From NCBI RefSeq assembly GCF_024679245.1, contig NC_090176.1, positions 46,267,086-46,331,085 of the forward strand: a DNA stretch of 64,000 nucleotides, written 5' to 3'. Below are positions 25,815 to 38,580 of this stretch, piece by piece. Position 1 is the first letter of the stretch; the number at the start of each line of letters is the position of its first letter. The notes below the pieces were generated by a model. That model was not told the DNA's origin. It saw only the letters and a list, made by a program, of their open reading frames with translations, and did not search any database. This DNA is from Pseudorasbora parva (lineage: Eukaryota > Chordata > Actinopteri > Cypriniformes > Gobionidae). Made by a program: the position numbers and the translations under genes.

Positions 25815-26300
25815 GTTAGATTTTTGGATTTAAATATCCCAAAACCACTAGAATAATGTTATATATTTGTATGACCTGTTTCTAAGAATGTTTAAATCCA
25901 GAGAAATATGCAATTTTAACCAGGACATGGACCGTCGGTCGCCTATCAGTGACATCATACCCAAATTACCCTCGATTTACGGTTTTATTTTGTAAAACCA
26001 TGGAAATACCAAAGATGCTCAAATATATATGATGTGTTTTATTAGACAGGTGAGCAACTGTTTGGATACATTCATCGTCATTAAACTAATCATTGTTATA
26101 CAGCTCAACACAGTCAGTCTTATTGTTTAAATCGGGTTTTCTTGATTTACCGCGAGTACCATGTTTTACCGTGCCTAAAATTGCTCTAGCTCACTGCAGT
26201 GTGAACAAGTGTCTCATAGCAGCCGCGGAGCGAACACACAGAGTAGCATTATAACACAACTTTCAACACACACAGATGTATCTAATATGATGTATCTAAT
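25815..26300. mobile_element. Diverged relative of MITE family A
   Basis: Shares ordered blocks with family A: AAATATCCCAAAACCACTAG, then a GTCGCCTATCAGTGACATCAT-like segment, a CAGCCGCGGAGCGAAC block and GATGTATCTAATATGAT. Neither end is clear, so it is an old or different subfamily copy. Confidence 0.5.
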
Positions 26301-27597
26301 TTATTGACAACATGATTTAATATTCTCCACTATGCTCAATTAAAAAGTTTAAATTGTGCAATGAGCATTATTAAATCACATATAATGAGCACATAAAAAG
26401 TATTGCATAGAATGATTCTAAAGTTACAGTGTCACCCATGAACTATGGAAAAAAGCTCATTAAAAAAAACTTAAAGAAAGAGGTGTTTTGACTTAAATTA
26501 AGCTCAGTTTGTTTTGCTTCCTTGTTGAGAACTTTGAAGTCTCAAGACATCAGATAAACACTAGACTATACCATACATCTGCAGATGACTAAAAACACTA
26601 TAGAAAACATGCCATGGGCCTCTCAGACCAAAGAAACACACTTTACACAGCACACGCTTTACTGAGATTAGCAAAGTAGCGAAATCTCCTGCATTCAAGA
26701 TTCTAACAGCTACTCAGACACTTCATTAAGCGTTTTAAATCATCCGATATTGAACATTCACAGTCTCGGGCCTGGTGACGGATCACAGGCTTCTTCTGCT
26801 TGACAGATTCTATTAAAACGGTTGCCATACAAAAGCAGAAGTCCCTCTCTGAACTCACACACGTGTTTGGCTCAAAGACACGAGCGTCTGGCTGAAGGTG
26901 ACATTCAGTGATTGTGAAGAGATAACAGCGAGCGCTGATAGCTCTGCTCATACGTTTGTCAATAGATCTGACCTTCATCACACAGTAAATATCCTACAAA
27001 TCTTACATGAAATGATCAATCAGAGCAGCCTCAGTATACAGTTACAAAAATACATGAGATTGATGAGACAAATGTAAAAATGAATCTTTAGGGATGCACA
27101 ATATATATCGGACACCATGTCGGTTTTAGATGATACATGTTCATTTTTTATGTTTATCGGCCTTTATAATACAATTTGTCTGATGTATTAAAGCTGATTA
27201 ACAATGGATTATTTCCTTCAGCTGAGAAGTTTTTGAATGGCTTAGAATTATAGATTAGAATCACTTCAAAAAGGAAAATACAATTGCAATGTGCAGCGCA
27301 AGTCTTTCATAAACAATTATTCACAGGTGATCCACTTTAGGTGCTATATAGCACCTACATATACAGAAACTTTGTCCAATGGTGCCATGTAGAAGAGGTG
27401 CATTCATTCAAAGACTACAGCTAATCACCATCGTTCTCTCATCCTCCAATTGTATTCCTCCTTCCACATAATTTCACTTTCCTCCTGTTACTCCACTCTC
27501 ATGTTTGCTATGAATGGGAATTTACAACACTGGCAAACCTTTTTTTAATCATTTTTTTATGCTTTTCTGAGGTCAAAAAGTCATGTGCAGTCTCTAA
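26301..27597. other. No gene or classified repeat seen
   Basis: AT-rich unique-looking DNA with short ORFs only. Confidence 0.35.
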
Positions 27598-28885
27598 ACA
27601 AATCTGGGTTAAAAACAACCCAAGTTTGGTTGAAATGAACAAACCCAGTAATTGGGTTGTTTTAACCCACCGGTTGGGTTAAATATATGCCCGACCAGCT
27701 GTGTAGTTATTTAACTCAAATATTGTTTAAAAATGTGTGTATTGCTTGCTTAAAATGAACACAAAGTATGTTGGAAATGAACATTTTGTAAGGCCGCCCA
27801 AATCGTCCCAATGGAGGCTAACGATCGGCGGGTGAAGGTCGCTGCGCGTTCGTCTTTTCAGCGGGGAAAAGGGGATTTTATTCCAATTCCTCGTTATCTG
27901 ACTCCATATTTAATGATAATTTAGAATTTGGGTTAGAATGCCAATTGGTTATTTGGTCATTCATTTTTAATAGTTTAACTACACATTTAATTATTCCGTT
28001 TAACCCATTGTTGAAATTATACCCAACCTGAATAATTCCAGAGCAAGTCAGAATCAATAAAAGTGTAACAATTTATTTAACAGTCAGGTAAATGTATAAA
28101 GCCAATTACATAGTCAATTCAAAGGTAATCCATATATAACATCAAATACTCTGAAGTAAAGAATGAAATGTATACCTGACTTCTGAAAATTACATAATGC
28201 TGGCTATCTTGAGACATCCAGCATTACGGGCTGACCGGTTTAAAGTGTCAAGCCCTGAGCTCTTTGCAACATTTCCTTAAATACCCAGAACCAGATACAT
28301 ACCCATCACAATAGGAATTTGCATTGATCAAGTTCTATAGACTTGATTAGAAGAGAGGCCAAATGGCTGAAAGCCACACCCACCATACACCAAGGAAAGA
28401 TATCTTTAAACCCTTAAAACATTCATGATGTTCTAGTTTACTTCTGTGGAGTTGAGATATTTGTACCAGTCGCACTGAGACATTTCAAACGATATCAAAC
28501 ACATATGATACTCGATCGTGTGGATTGACATTGTAATATAGAGATTTTGTGTGTATTTTCAGGTGATCTCAGCATGAGACAGGGAAGGAATTGGGGGAGA
28601 CGGGGTATATAGGGAAAGATGTAGATTAGCTGATAGTGAGGTGAGACTTGCGTCTCCAGTGGTGTGTGAGGGACAGTTCAGATGTTAATTTCCTTTATTT
28701 TCTCAGAGAGTCCTTGTTCTTCATTCAGACATTTCGGCATATACTAGTTTTTTCAGTCTTACAGTTTAATTAAGATTATATATATAATTTTTTTTTAATA
28801 ATCTTAATTAAACTTAATAAATGTTCATTTCCAACATACTTTGTGTTCATTTTAAGCAAGCAATACACACATTTTTAAACAATAT
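27598..28885. repeat. Long inverted-repeat element with 1-kb spacer
   Basis: The 67 bases at 27720-27786 are a perfect reverse complement of 28819-28885 by eye. The left arm extends outward to 27598 through GGGTT/AACCC-rich sequence; the right arm is cut off after 67 bp by a TA run and another insertion. The 1032-bp spacer has no recognisable coding region. It is probably a long-TIR DNA transposon. A diverged arm of the same family is at 29771-29898. Confidence 0.75.
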
Positions 28886-28907
28886 ATATATATATATAAG
28901 GGTGACC

Positions 28908-29657
28908 TAGCCTGACGTGGTCATACTCAATTCTAGTCAGAATATGAGTCTGAAACTGCTCCATTGGGCTGTGATTATGGGGCGTGTTTCAACCGAACCA
29001 GGAAAGACCTCAATTGGATAGAGCTACAACCAATCAGAGCAACGAAGCGAAGCATTGTCAAATGTCAACAGAGCTCAACTGCACTGTGTTGCCAAATCCG
29101 CGTTTTTTTCCCACGCGGGTTGTTTTCTATGCCCAAGGGTTGAAGTGACTATTATGTGATATATAGACCCATGAGTGCGAATTTTAGCAGGCATCCTTGC
29201 CAAAATAACACACATTTTACCCCCCCCCCCAAACACCATTTTTCCCCTGGAGAACCCCCTGAGAAGCTATTGCTTAGGGCTAGTAGTTGTCTGCATGTGC
29301 ACTGAAATCAGGCTGGAATACACAATCTTTGCCGGTGTTGTAAAAAAATACAATAATTTAATGATACACAGAGTACTTACCCAACATGATCATCATTTCA
29401 GAGAGAAATTGTGAAGGTGAATACAAAAAAGCTCTCCGTTTAGGATTTGAAAAAATATAATCCAAACTCCATTGATGACGTGCATGATAACGTTACTGTT
29501 GATCATCTGTCCGTCATCGTCTAAAGCCCGCCCTGATGATTTCATTGGTCCGAACAGTTTCTGTTCGGGGATAATTACTCCTCTATGGAGCAAGGCCAGA
29601 CCGAACCGCCCGACCTAAAAAATGTGTGGGCGGGGCTTAGTTCGGCTGGCATCCAGT
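28908..29657. mobile_element. TAGCCTG-ended MITE, hAT-type suspected
   Basis: Starts TAGCCTGACGTGGTCATAC and ends near GGCTGGCATCCAGTA, weakly complementary. The body contains ACAACCAATCAGAGCAACGA. TA microsatellites adjoin both sides (28883-28899, 29657-29695), hiding any target duplication. It split the right arm of the long inverted-repeat element. Confidence 0.45.
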
Positions 29658-29770
29658 ATATATATATATATATATATATCTTATTATATATATATATTTT
29701 TTTTTTATTAAATTGCTTATTAATAAATGGTCACCTTTTGATTATTTTGATTGCCTCCAGTAATTATGCG

Positions 29771-29898
29771 TCAGATTTTTAATTTCCAACCTTTTGGGTT
29801 CATTTTAAACCAGCCATATAGTCATTTTTAAACAATAGTTAGGTTAAATAAAACTGCCCAGCACTTTGAGCAAACATTTAACAACCGCTGGGTTTGTC
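29771..29898 (-). repeat. Diverged arm of the AACCC-type inverted-repeat family
   Basis: Repeats in order the TTTCCAAC, GGGTTCATTTTAA, TTTTTAAACAATA and GGTTAAATAAAACTGCCCAG blocks of the left arm at 27640-27790 in opposite orientation. Confidence 0.55.
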
Positions 29899-32344
29899 CA
29901 TATATATGCCAATAATTATTAATAACTAGCACTTTTATTTTTCTTGTATTATTTTCATCAACAATATGGTTTAATTAAAAGCATTTCATTTTTGCCCATG
30001 CATAGGATATTCCCTTTTATTTTGTATCCGTGACCATAGGAGTGTAAAATTAATTTTAAATGTTAAGGAATCTTACACTTAAGTTCAGACTAGGCTACTG
30101 TATTGTATATGTTTGATTTATGTGGAAGTGCTTGGGACTTCCAAATATAAGAAATTATCGGTTATCAGTATCGAAATAACCAAAATTTGTATATCGATGC
30201 ATTGCTATTAAACATCTTCAGGTCTGTAAAACAGCTGTTCAAGCTCCAAAATAGACAAGTAAAAAATATATATTTTTTATTTTTAAAAACAACAACAGCA
30301 ACCCTACCCTAAAGTCAAATGCTGTTAAATACAACCAAAGTAAATTAAATTAAATGTAATTTCTTACAATTAATTTTTAGCTCGTAATTGTGTTTTGTCT
30401 ATTGTATTTATTGCTCTTACACAGAAACAGGCTTTCAAACAGAGTTGACGGAATGCTCATTTCCAATCAGATTGTCATCTTGACAGTGCAAACATTGTGT
30501 ATTATCTGTCTGTATTATGCCTGTGTTTATTCATATGTATTTTCAGCCATTGTAGTATAAATAATTTCTGAATTGGAAGGCACTGCCACACCACCGACTT
30601 TTTGTCGTCATGGTGGGTGAGCAGAAGACTCATATAGTCTGATAAGCTCTTTTTATCATTCATAGAAGTGTTAGATCAAAGGAACACAGGTGTAAAACAC
30701 ACCTGAATAGGTGCTATAAAACAGCACAAATAATCTTTGTCTGACTGGCATCAACAGCCATGCACATAAAAACAGATGCTTTTTCTTTCTTCACAGATCA
30801 TATCTTCATCATCTCCAGATGGTCTGTGTTACAAAAATTAAAGTATGAACTTACGATGAGTATAAGTACATGGACATGACAGTAATTTTAGATTACATTA
30901 ATTGAAAACATAAATTGACTTTAACTCCTGAAAGACAAATATTACTATACTATAGTTTTTTTAATATATGAAATCTTGAAAACATGACATTCATGAAATG
31001 AGACCCTGAAAAAGAATGCAGAAAGTGGTACAAAAATCCATCCAAACCCAAAAAGTCCATCTGATGCTTATGTGCAATTACAAAAGAGTGCAAAAGAATG
31101 GTTGATTTATCTGTACTCAAGTAGACAAAATGACCAGAATACCCATCTCTAGTAAGGCCACATTCACACAAGTTCTTCTGTGAACGCTGTCTTTGACAGA
31201 GTAAGAGAAAAGGACACAAACACAAAGAGCATGATCTAATCAATCTAATCATGCGCTCATCAGGCTATTTTGAGCTCCTCAAGGCACATAATAACACAAA
31301 GACTATAATTCCCTTAGAGATTCAAAACTGACCAATGAACAATGCATTGCTTTGTTCACTAAACAATTGCCGCTATATGAATGTGAGATATCCTCACACA
31401 TTTCACAAGATCAGGATGACAACACGACACACACGTGTTTTAATTACAGAGGTGTGGCACAAATGTGTTTTCCCTTTGCAGTGCATGTACTACAACTTGA
31501 TTCAGATGGGGTAATCCGCTATAGTATGCAAGCCCACCCCATTATGAAAATTAATGGCAAAATGCAAGTCTTTCAACGAGTTTCTAAACAAGTGCAACCA
31601 ATGTAGTCCTACTCCTATTCATTAAATTACTTTCAAAAGACTATTTTAATGAATCTCACTTTCCCAGGTCTGAATCAGTCTAATGAATCCTTTACTGAAT
31701 TAATTCCCTGAAACAGTCAGAGCAGCTACTGAATCAAAGAGAAGGGTGTTCCTGCACAACCGGAGGCTGCAGTTTCAGGACCTAAGACCGTAGTCTAGGA
31801 CCCGAGTTTTTTGTGACAGCACCAGGAATTGAATCACCAAAACACTAATTTAAGATGGACACCGATCAGACTGTGAGTACCGATATTCAATCTAGTTTTA
31901 TTTTATAACATTTACACGAAACAAAATGTACATAGCCAAGAGCTGCTAACTATGAAATAATGATTAATTCACACGAATTGAGAATTTGTGTGCTAGTTTT
32001 ATTAATTACTATGACGTTCTTGGTCATGGCGTGGCCATGATTTATTAAATCCTTTTTGAATTTTAATGACTATAATGCATCTAGCCAGCACATTAATTAA
32101 ACTTAAAAAGATGACAAAAGCATGTTGGTGTAAGGGTGTGTAAGATTTACCTGTAGCTTACTGTATTAGTGGGGAAACTTGCTGAATACTCATTGTTTTA
32201 CCATAGTTAAGAATAAAATATTCTTACATAACTGCGCTGACTCCCTGGTTGCACTATATGAGCGAAGTACTCACTGAGGCACCAGCTGCCTTTTTTTTGT
32301 TTTGTTCTTGAGATTTTTGAGGTAAAATCTCATCTCAATGGTCG
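29899..32344. other. No gene or classified repeat seen
   Basis: AT-rich. A 100-codon minus frame at 30950-31252 and an 84-codon plus frame at 31352-31606 show no motif or splice context. Confidence 0.35.
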
Positions 32345-32945
32345 TTAAAAGTTCACTATGTAGTATTTTTGCAGTAAAATATCCAAAAATATTATGTTCA
32401 ATTGAGGTCTTACAATATTCCAAATGTTTCCAACTATTTGTAAATTGTGAGCAAATTGCTTTTTTAACCAAGGAGCCGGAACATCGCATAGTTTGAGGAA
32501 GAGGCCTGTCAATTGCACCATATCTGCGTTCATTAAATACATCCTTTGTTAAGGACATCTTCCTCGGTTTCCGGTTTTGTTTGTCAGAAGCGCTTTACTC
32601 TTAGCAGTGTGCAACAAGTTTCACAGCAGCCGTCGAGCGAATGCATAGAGTAACATCGTCTTAGGGCTGGACAATAATTCAATATCAATATATATCGCGA
32701 TATAATTTTTTTCAATAACGGTGATATGATTTTTAAACACATTTCCGATATTTCGATATATATTACAGCATTCCTCACTGACTGACGTTCAGGGCGCAGC
32801 CGTCAGAAAAGAGCAGAACATGATTGGCTACTTGCGCGATGACGTACACCACAGAAACGCAGTCAGTGCTCAGCAGTAGTAGGCTGATAGATCCAACGCA
32901 GCAAGTTTTAGCTACAAAAAGAGTTTCCCTGACCGCAACACAAAT

Positions 32946-33044
32946 GTGACTGAACGAACTTCCACAAGTAAGGAGAAAGAAATAGTTGATAAGAGAAGAA
33001 AGACTAACGTTAATTCAGTGGGGTGGAAGTGGTTCGGCGTGTCC
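32946..33044 (+). pseudogene. hAT transposase N-terminal remnant (BED finger start)
   Basis: Thirty-three codons ending SVGWKWFGVS. In hAT and ZBED proteins the S-x-VW-x-WFG motif opens the BED zinc finger that binds transposon ends; here the next residues (the CxxC and HxxxH ligands) are absent and the frame runs into unrelated sequence. The listed start is a GTG, so the true start would be upstream or in another exon. What is seen is the motif and its abrupt loss; assignment to the element's own lost transposase is inference from position inside hAT termini and sense orientation. Confidence 0.6.
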
Positions 33045-33482
33045 CCCGCACTTTTACTGGGTCTCACCGGTCCTAGTCGACCCGCTCCGAGCGGGATTCC
33101 AAACGGCGTTACCTGGAGCGAGGGCGGGCAATTTAACAGGGACGCTAAAGACCGCTTTCTCTAACCTCGGTTGATTGCGCGCTTCTTGAGGTCACGGGCA
33201 AGTGTAAACATAGAAACCAACGTGAATACATCAAGATTTAATTTCAGAGACAAAAAATAATCTATGCATGACCTGTCATTTTATTCGTATCTAAATATGA
33301 GGAGGACGCTCTCTCACAGAAAGTCCAAAAGCGGATTCGTAGAACTAACGTTACTGTCACGCTGGAGCTGCACCTGAAGGACAACGTTACATATACATAC
33401 AAATCGTTATGAGCTGAAAGGTGACGATCGACAGTCAGACGATTGCGACAATATATGAAAGCAATGAAGGAGCATCATGAGC

Positions 33483-33722
33483 AACAAAACTGTTTTCAAC
33501 ACTGATAATAATCATAAATGTTTGTTGAGCATCAAATCCTAATATGAGAATGATGAGTGACACTGAAGACTGGAGTAATGATGATAAATTCAGCTTTGAT
33601 CACAGAAATAAATGACACTTTACTATATATTCACGTAGTGAACAGATGTAGATCAGAATAATATTTCACTGTATTACGTTGTTTACTGCATTTTTAATTA
33701 AATAAATGCAGCATTAAATATA
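33483..33722 (-). repeat. Widespread teleost interspersed repeat (copy 3, nested)
   Basis: Blocks GAATGATGAGTGACACTGAA, GACTGGAGTAATGATG and AAATAAATGCAGCATTAAAT match the copy at 3930-4230. Located inside the hAT element. Confidence 0.5.
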
Positions 33723-34632
33723 TGCTATAGTTTTGCATAAATGGAAAATAAAGCGCTATGAATTGTTCTTCACTGAAATTTAAAACTTAAAAGAAAATGC
33801 TCAATAAACTGCGTCTGCGGCATAGGAGCGCTGTACACTGTGAAGCAGATCCACCATCTGAAGAAGATCCATCCGCTAGAATATTATGAGTCAGGCTGAA
33901 TCCTGGCTGAAGCACTTTTGTTTAATCTATATTAAGAATAATATAATCAGCCTATGTTATAGTTTAAACTTAAAGATATTAATATTAATAAAGTGAGTCT
34001 TATGTTTATTTGATGTTGATTTCACATTTCTTGTTCATATAAAGGCTAAATACAAATAAAAGGTGAACATTAATTTATTTGTAGGCCTACTGGTTTTATT
34101 TCTAAAATATTATATAGTTTTATAGGAGGACTATTCATAGACTTGGCCAATACATTTTTCAGAAGTTTGTAGGTACAGACATCCTTTGTGGCAGTTCTTA
34201 GTAGTTTTTTCTAAAGCTTTTATATAGTTCATATCGATATCGGAATTATATCGTATCGACCGAAATTAAGAAAAATATCGTGATATGAATTTTGGCCATA
34301 TCGTCCAGCCCTACATCGTCTTTACATAATTTTAAACACACTTAAATGTATCTAATATGATAAACAAAGCTGCATTACTTCATACTCATAACCGTAAAAG
34401 AAAAAATAGCGTGGGTGTCCCGTCCCGTCATAATAAAAGTCCCATTTCTCGCGAGCCGTGTGTTGCTCAACAATCGCTCCAGCGGCCATGCTCAGCTTTA
34501 CAACACTCGGTCCTGCTCTGCTTTACACTACAGTAACGTTAATAACCGCATCCATCAACATGATTTTTGCCCGTGTCCTATTTTCCACCGGCTGTGAGGT
34601 GAAGACCACATGTCGCAAGATGCTGAGCTTAA

Positions 34633-35110
34633 AGGTCCCGTTCTTTGCGTGTTTTCGAAGCTTTGATTATGTTTACAGTGTGCAATATAACATGAGTTCA
34701 TGTTTCGCATGTAAAAAAACAGTATTTTTCACACAATTTACTTATCTGTACAGCGCTGTTTTCTCTGTCCTAAAAACGGCCTGATGATTTCCTTGTTCTA
34801 TGAAGTCCCTCCTTCAGAAATACGTAACGAGTTCTGATTGGGCCAGCGCTTCACGTGTTGTGATTGGACAGCAGCTTAGCGCACTTTGCCCGGAAAGGTC
34901 CCACCTCTTACCATAACGGGGAGATGCAAGCGCTGAATGTGCGCTCTTCTCCACGTTGGAGAGCAACAAGACCACGCCCCCTATTTTGTGTATTCTTGTG
35001 GGCGGAGGGTTAGTCAACAAACGGTTCTAGTGACGTCATTACATCCCTGCACAAAGCATTACATCCCTGCATTACATGTGAACCCTTCAAAGTTCACATC
35101 TAGCCAAGTA
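34633..35110. mobile_element. TTAA-type element family B, left part
   Basis: Begins AGGTCCCGTTCTTTGCGTG directly after TTAA (34629-34632). The TTAA lies in the family A MITE that ends there. The body includes ACGAGTTCTGATTGGGCCAG and GTGGGCGGAG segments common in fish TTAA elements. I could not find a matching right end. Confidence 0.55.
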
Positions 35111-35386
35111 CAGTTATAATCCCCAGATGCATCCTTAATCCTCCCCTTTTATCGAGGAGTCATTGAGAGGTGACTTGTGGACTTCAGACAAACCAGTACC
35201 CCAGAATGCATCTCGCTCTCACACCGACCAGCGGATGAGAAAACCCGAAGAATTAAAAAATACTAAATTTAATGTGTCACAAAATGTAGTTTTAAAACTG
35301 TTTCAGGTGAGAATGTAGTTGTTTAAAGCTCAAATATGTGGTTTATTTATAAAGAGAGCGCCTATTTAACCATGATAGCCCTGAAC

Positions 35387-35556
35387 TAGTGATGCGCGGG
35401 TCGTCTCATAACCCGCGGACCCCGTATGTCTATTTAATGGTCACGGGTGCGGGGCGGGTTGTAAAAATATACAACCCGCCCCGGTTGTAGTGGTGTGGGG
35501 CGGGCCCAATAATTTCATAAAAGTGGTGCCGCGGGTTGGTGCAGCACTAACAGTTC
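35387..35556. mobile_element. Short hAT-type MITE
   Basis: Flanked by identical 8-bp CCCTGAAC at 35379-35386 and 35557-35564. Starts TAGTGATGCGCGGGT; a weak complement (GGTGCAGCACTA) lies near the right end. Interior rich in ACCCGC/GCGGGT, able to fold. Confidence 0.6.
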
Positions 35557-35564
35557 CCCTGAAC

Positions 35565-37528
35565 ACTTCAGGAGGAGTTCACACGCAGGTGTTCTTCTGG
35601 CGTCGCGTGTGAAATGTCTTCATCCCAGGTACAGTCAGTGGCATGTTTCAGCATGTCATATGAATATAATTTCATGGGTTTTATTTTTTTCAAACGCAAA
35701 ATGATCGCGATGCTCACGTTTACAAGCCAGCGTCATTATAGTAGTCTATTGGTTACCGTTTTACAGAATCTATATGATACTTCAATTCAATGTTTGGTTG
35801 GTAGGTAATCACCATAACAAGCAGGACAGCCAAATCAGCATCGGTCGGGCACGCTCCTTCAGCTAACGCCAACCAGCAAACGCTGGTCCCATGTTGATCC
35901 TCGCCTTGCCTTTAATCCGATGACTTTTTAATTTCATCTTATTGCTTTCCTCCAACAAAACCTTTGCTTTCTTATTTTTCTGTGCGGCTTCGAACATGAC
36001 TATAACATCTGACAAACAAATGATAGTTGGGCTCGCACGTCCGAATTTAAGGAAGTGTGGGTGTTGGTGGAAGTGACGTATATGTCGTAAAGCAGTCGAA
36101 TTTTGTAGTTCTTTTTGTTCTCGGGTTACTACCCAAAACCCGAAGTATAAAAGTACGATTATAAACGATACAGACCCTGTCAGGCTATGGCAGACACGTC
36201 ATTCAACCAATTGTAAGTCGATGCATCATCACAAGAGTCTTGAAAATATATTATGATTGGTATTATATTACCAAGTGCACTTCCGATATGCATTTTAATG
36301 CTGTTCTGTGAAATGTCAAAATAAAGAAAGTTTGAAAAAGATCAGTATTCCTTGGTATTTCTCCACTAGGACTCAGAATTCCACTGTACATACTTTCCTC
36401 TTTAACGGAATGTGGAAGTCTGCAAGCCTATCCTTTAAAAACAGTCCGTGCAAGTCAACTGAAATTATCTGCCTTGGCTTGTTACAACATTTGGCGTGAA
36501 ATGGAAAGAAAAAAGTGGGGCTTTCTTCCTGTGCGTATTCAAAGTAAATGCAGCATGTCAGACCAAGGGATATATTATGATCCCTGAGAAAAACAACCCT
36601 CTCCCAGAGTTAAAAAACACACACAGGAGACCAACCTGGATGGCCATGCCCCTTTAATTAGCTCATGACTCAACAGTCGTCTCTTCTACAAGAACAAGGC
36701 AGCTCTAGAACTGGGTGATCCCCAACATCAGCAATGTGATGAGCTTTATGAGAGCGTTGCACCCTGTCCATCACCCCACGGGCCTTTAAAAAGCCACAAA
36801 AGGAGACGAGCAGGACTTCCTAGGAGTTCCTGGTTGCCAAGTGCGATTGACTCAGCTCTTTGCCAAGTATTAGAAAGCCTACAAGAAAATCCCTCCAGCA
36901 GGAAAGTGTCAACAAAAATCAAGAATAAAAGCCACATTCATCAACAGACAAAAAGACAGAGTCGGACGGAAGCGACTGCGTAGAATCTACATTCTGTCCA
37001 TCCCATGCAACAGGCTTGAGCCCAAAAGAGGTGTTTAAGTCAGACAAGCCTTGTTATACCCCCACAAAGAGAGCATGCAAGCGTAACTCTGGGAAAAAAA
37101 ATACAGTTGCCCTTAACCCTTAATCTATCATGTGGACTGTCATTTCATCCTCAAAGCAATGCCCACGCTGCATTAAAGTAGCTTTAAGTGACTGTATTAA
37201 AGTCTTTTGTACTCCATTATCTTCTGTTGACAGAGTCTTTGTGAAGGGGTTTCTGCCTCAGTGGGTCTGTAATGTCCTGAAAGCCAAACTCTGAAAGAAA
37301 TATCTGACCATCCCATTCATAGGAGTTCTGATGCACGTAGTGCCTCACTCAAGCCGCATCAAACCTGGACTGGGAGAAAATAAAACAAAATAATACAAAA
37401 ATAATATAATTAAAATTAAATTAATACAAATTAATTAAATTAATAAAAATAAATACATAAAAAAGTAAATTAAAATTTAATTTAATAAATATAAAAATAT
37501 AACTCTGACCAGAATTTAGCACATTGAT
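35565..37528. other. No gene seen
   Basis: Unclassified, includes unique-looking moderately GC-rich DNA at about 36600-37080. No supported ORF. Confidence 0.35.
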
Positions 37529-37532
37529 AAAA

Positions 37533-37591
<59 letters not shown>
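37529..37591. repeat. (AAAT)n microsatellite
   Basis: About 15 perfect AAAT units. Confidence 0.95.
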
Positions 37592-37592
<1 letters not shown>

Positions 37593-37762
37593 GCAAAGCA
37601 CGTTCTAGGTCTATGTTAAATTATATAGAAATAAAACAAATATATTTGTAAAAACAATTACCAATAATTATTTACACAATACATGCTTTAAATTGTCAAT
37701 AAAGACATGGGAAATAAATAAATATTTTGATCAAGTTCCTTTATAAATATATAAATAAACAA

Positions 37763-37765
<3 letters not shown>

Positions 37766-37846
<81 letters not shown>
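37766..37846. repeat. (TA)n microsatellite
   Basis: About 40 TA units. Confidence 0.95.
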
Positions 37847-37852
<6 letters not shown>

Positions 37853-37962
37853 TAATATTATAATATATTATAAATTCTTATTTATTATTGAGTCCTTGAA
37901 ACTCAGAGATTCAACTCACTTCAAATACCCTCATTTATGCTTTTGAATTGTCTTAACTTTTG

Positions 37963-38580
37963 AATGAATGAATGAATGAATGAATGAATGAATGAATGAA
38001 TGAATGAATGAATAAATGATTTATATAGTGCTTTCATATGTACTACTGTACACCCAAAGCACTTTACACTCATGTCAGGGGTCTCTCCTAAACCACCACC
38101 AGTGTGCAGCTCCACTTGGATGATGCGACAGCAGCCACAGTACAACGGCGCCAGTGCACTCACCACACACCAGAGATAGGTGGAGAGGAGAGAGGGTGAT
38201 AGAGCCAATTCAGTGGATGGGGATTAATAGGAGGCCATGATTGGTAAGAGCCAATCGAGGGAATTTGGCCAGGACACCGGGGTTACACCCCTACTCTTTA
38301 AGAGAAGTGCCATGGGATTCTTAATGAACACAGAGTCAGGACCGAACGTCTCATCCGAAGGACGACGCTCTTTTGACAGTATAGTGTCCCCATCACTATA
38401 CTGGGGTGTTAGGACCCACACAGACCACAGGGTGAGCGCCCCCTGCTGGCCTCACCAACACCTCTACCAGCAGCTACCTGGTTTTCCCAGTTGGTCTCCC
38501 ATCCAGGTACTGACCAGGCTCGGCCCTGCTTAGCTTCAGTGGGAAACCAGTCTTGGGCTACAGGGTGATATGGCTGCTGG
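37963..38580 (-). mobile_element. 5S-rRNA-derived SINE (SINE3-like), uninterrupted copy
   Basis: Read on the minus strand: a 5S-like head at about 38580-38470 (complements of CTGCTTAGCTTC, GGTCTCCCATCCAGGTACTG and CCCAGTTGG), then a unique body, an L2-like tail (ATTTATATAGTGCTTTC, complement) and a tail of 12 or so ATTC units at 38013-37963. The 567-bp body matches the usual size of 5S-derived fish SINEs. The head provides an internal RNA polymerase III promoter in known families. It serves as the reference for the split copy at 4319-6577. Confidence 0.85.

Larger units (their letters stand above)
32662..34313 (+). mobile_element. hAT-superfamily transposon, internally deleted
   Basis: Flanked by a perfect 8-bp duplication CATCGTCT (32654-32661, 34314-34321). 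Termini are TAGGGCTGGACAAT and its complement ATCGTCCAGCCCTA, typical hAT ends. The 1652-bp interior keeps only the first codons of a transposase (32946-33044) and another interspersed repeat (33483-33722). It is non-autonomous, and younger than the MITE it interrupts. Confidence 0.92.
32349..34628. mobile_element. TTAA-target MITE, family A, copy split by a hAT element
   Basis: Left end AAGTTCACTATGTAG follows TTAA (32345-32348). Family A sequence runs to 32661, is interrupted by the hAT element at 32662-34313, and resumes at 34314 with TTTACATAATTTTAAACACA. It stops at 34628, where a different TTAA-type element begins, so its own right end is missing. Confidence 0.8.

Noticed and set aside
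28008..28760. Possible solo LTR in the spacer of the long inverted repeat
   Set aside because: Starts TGTTG after CCCAT, but no CA end with a matching 5-bp duplication could be found.
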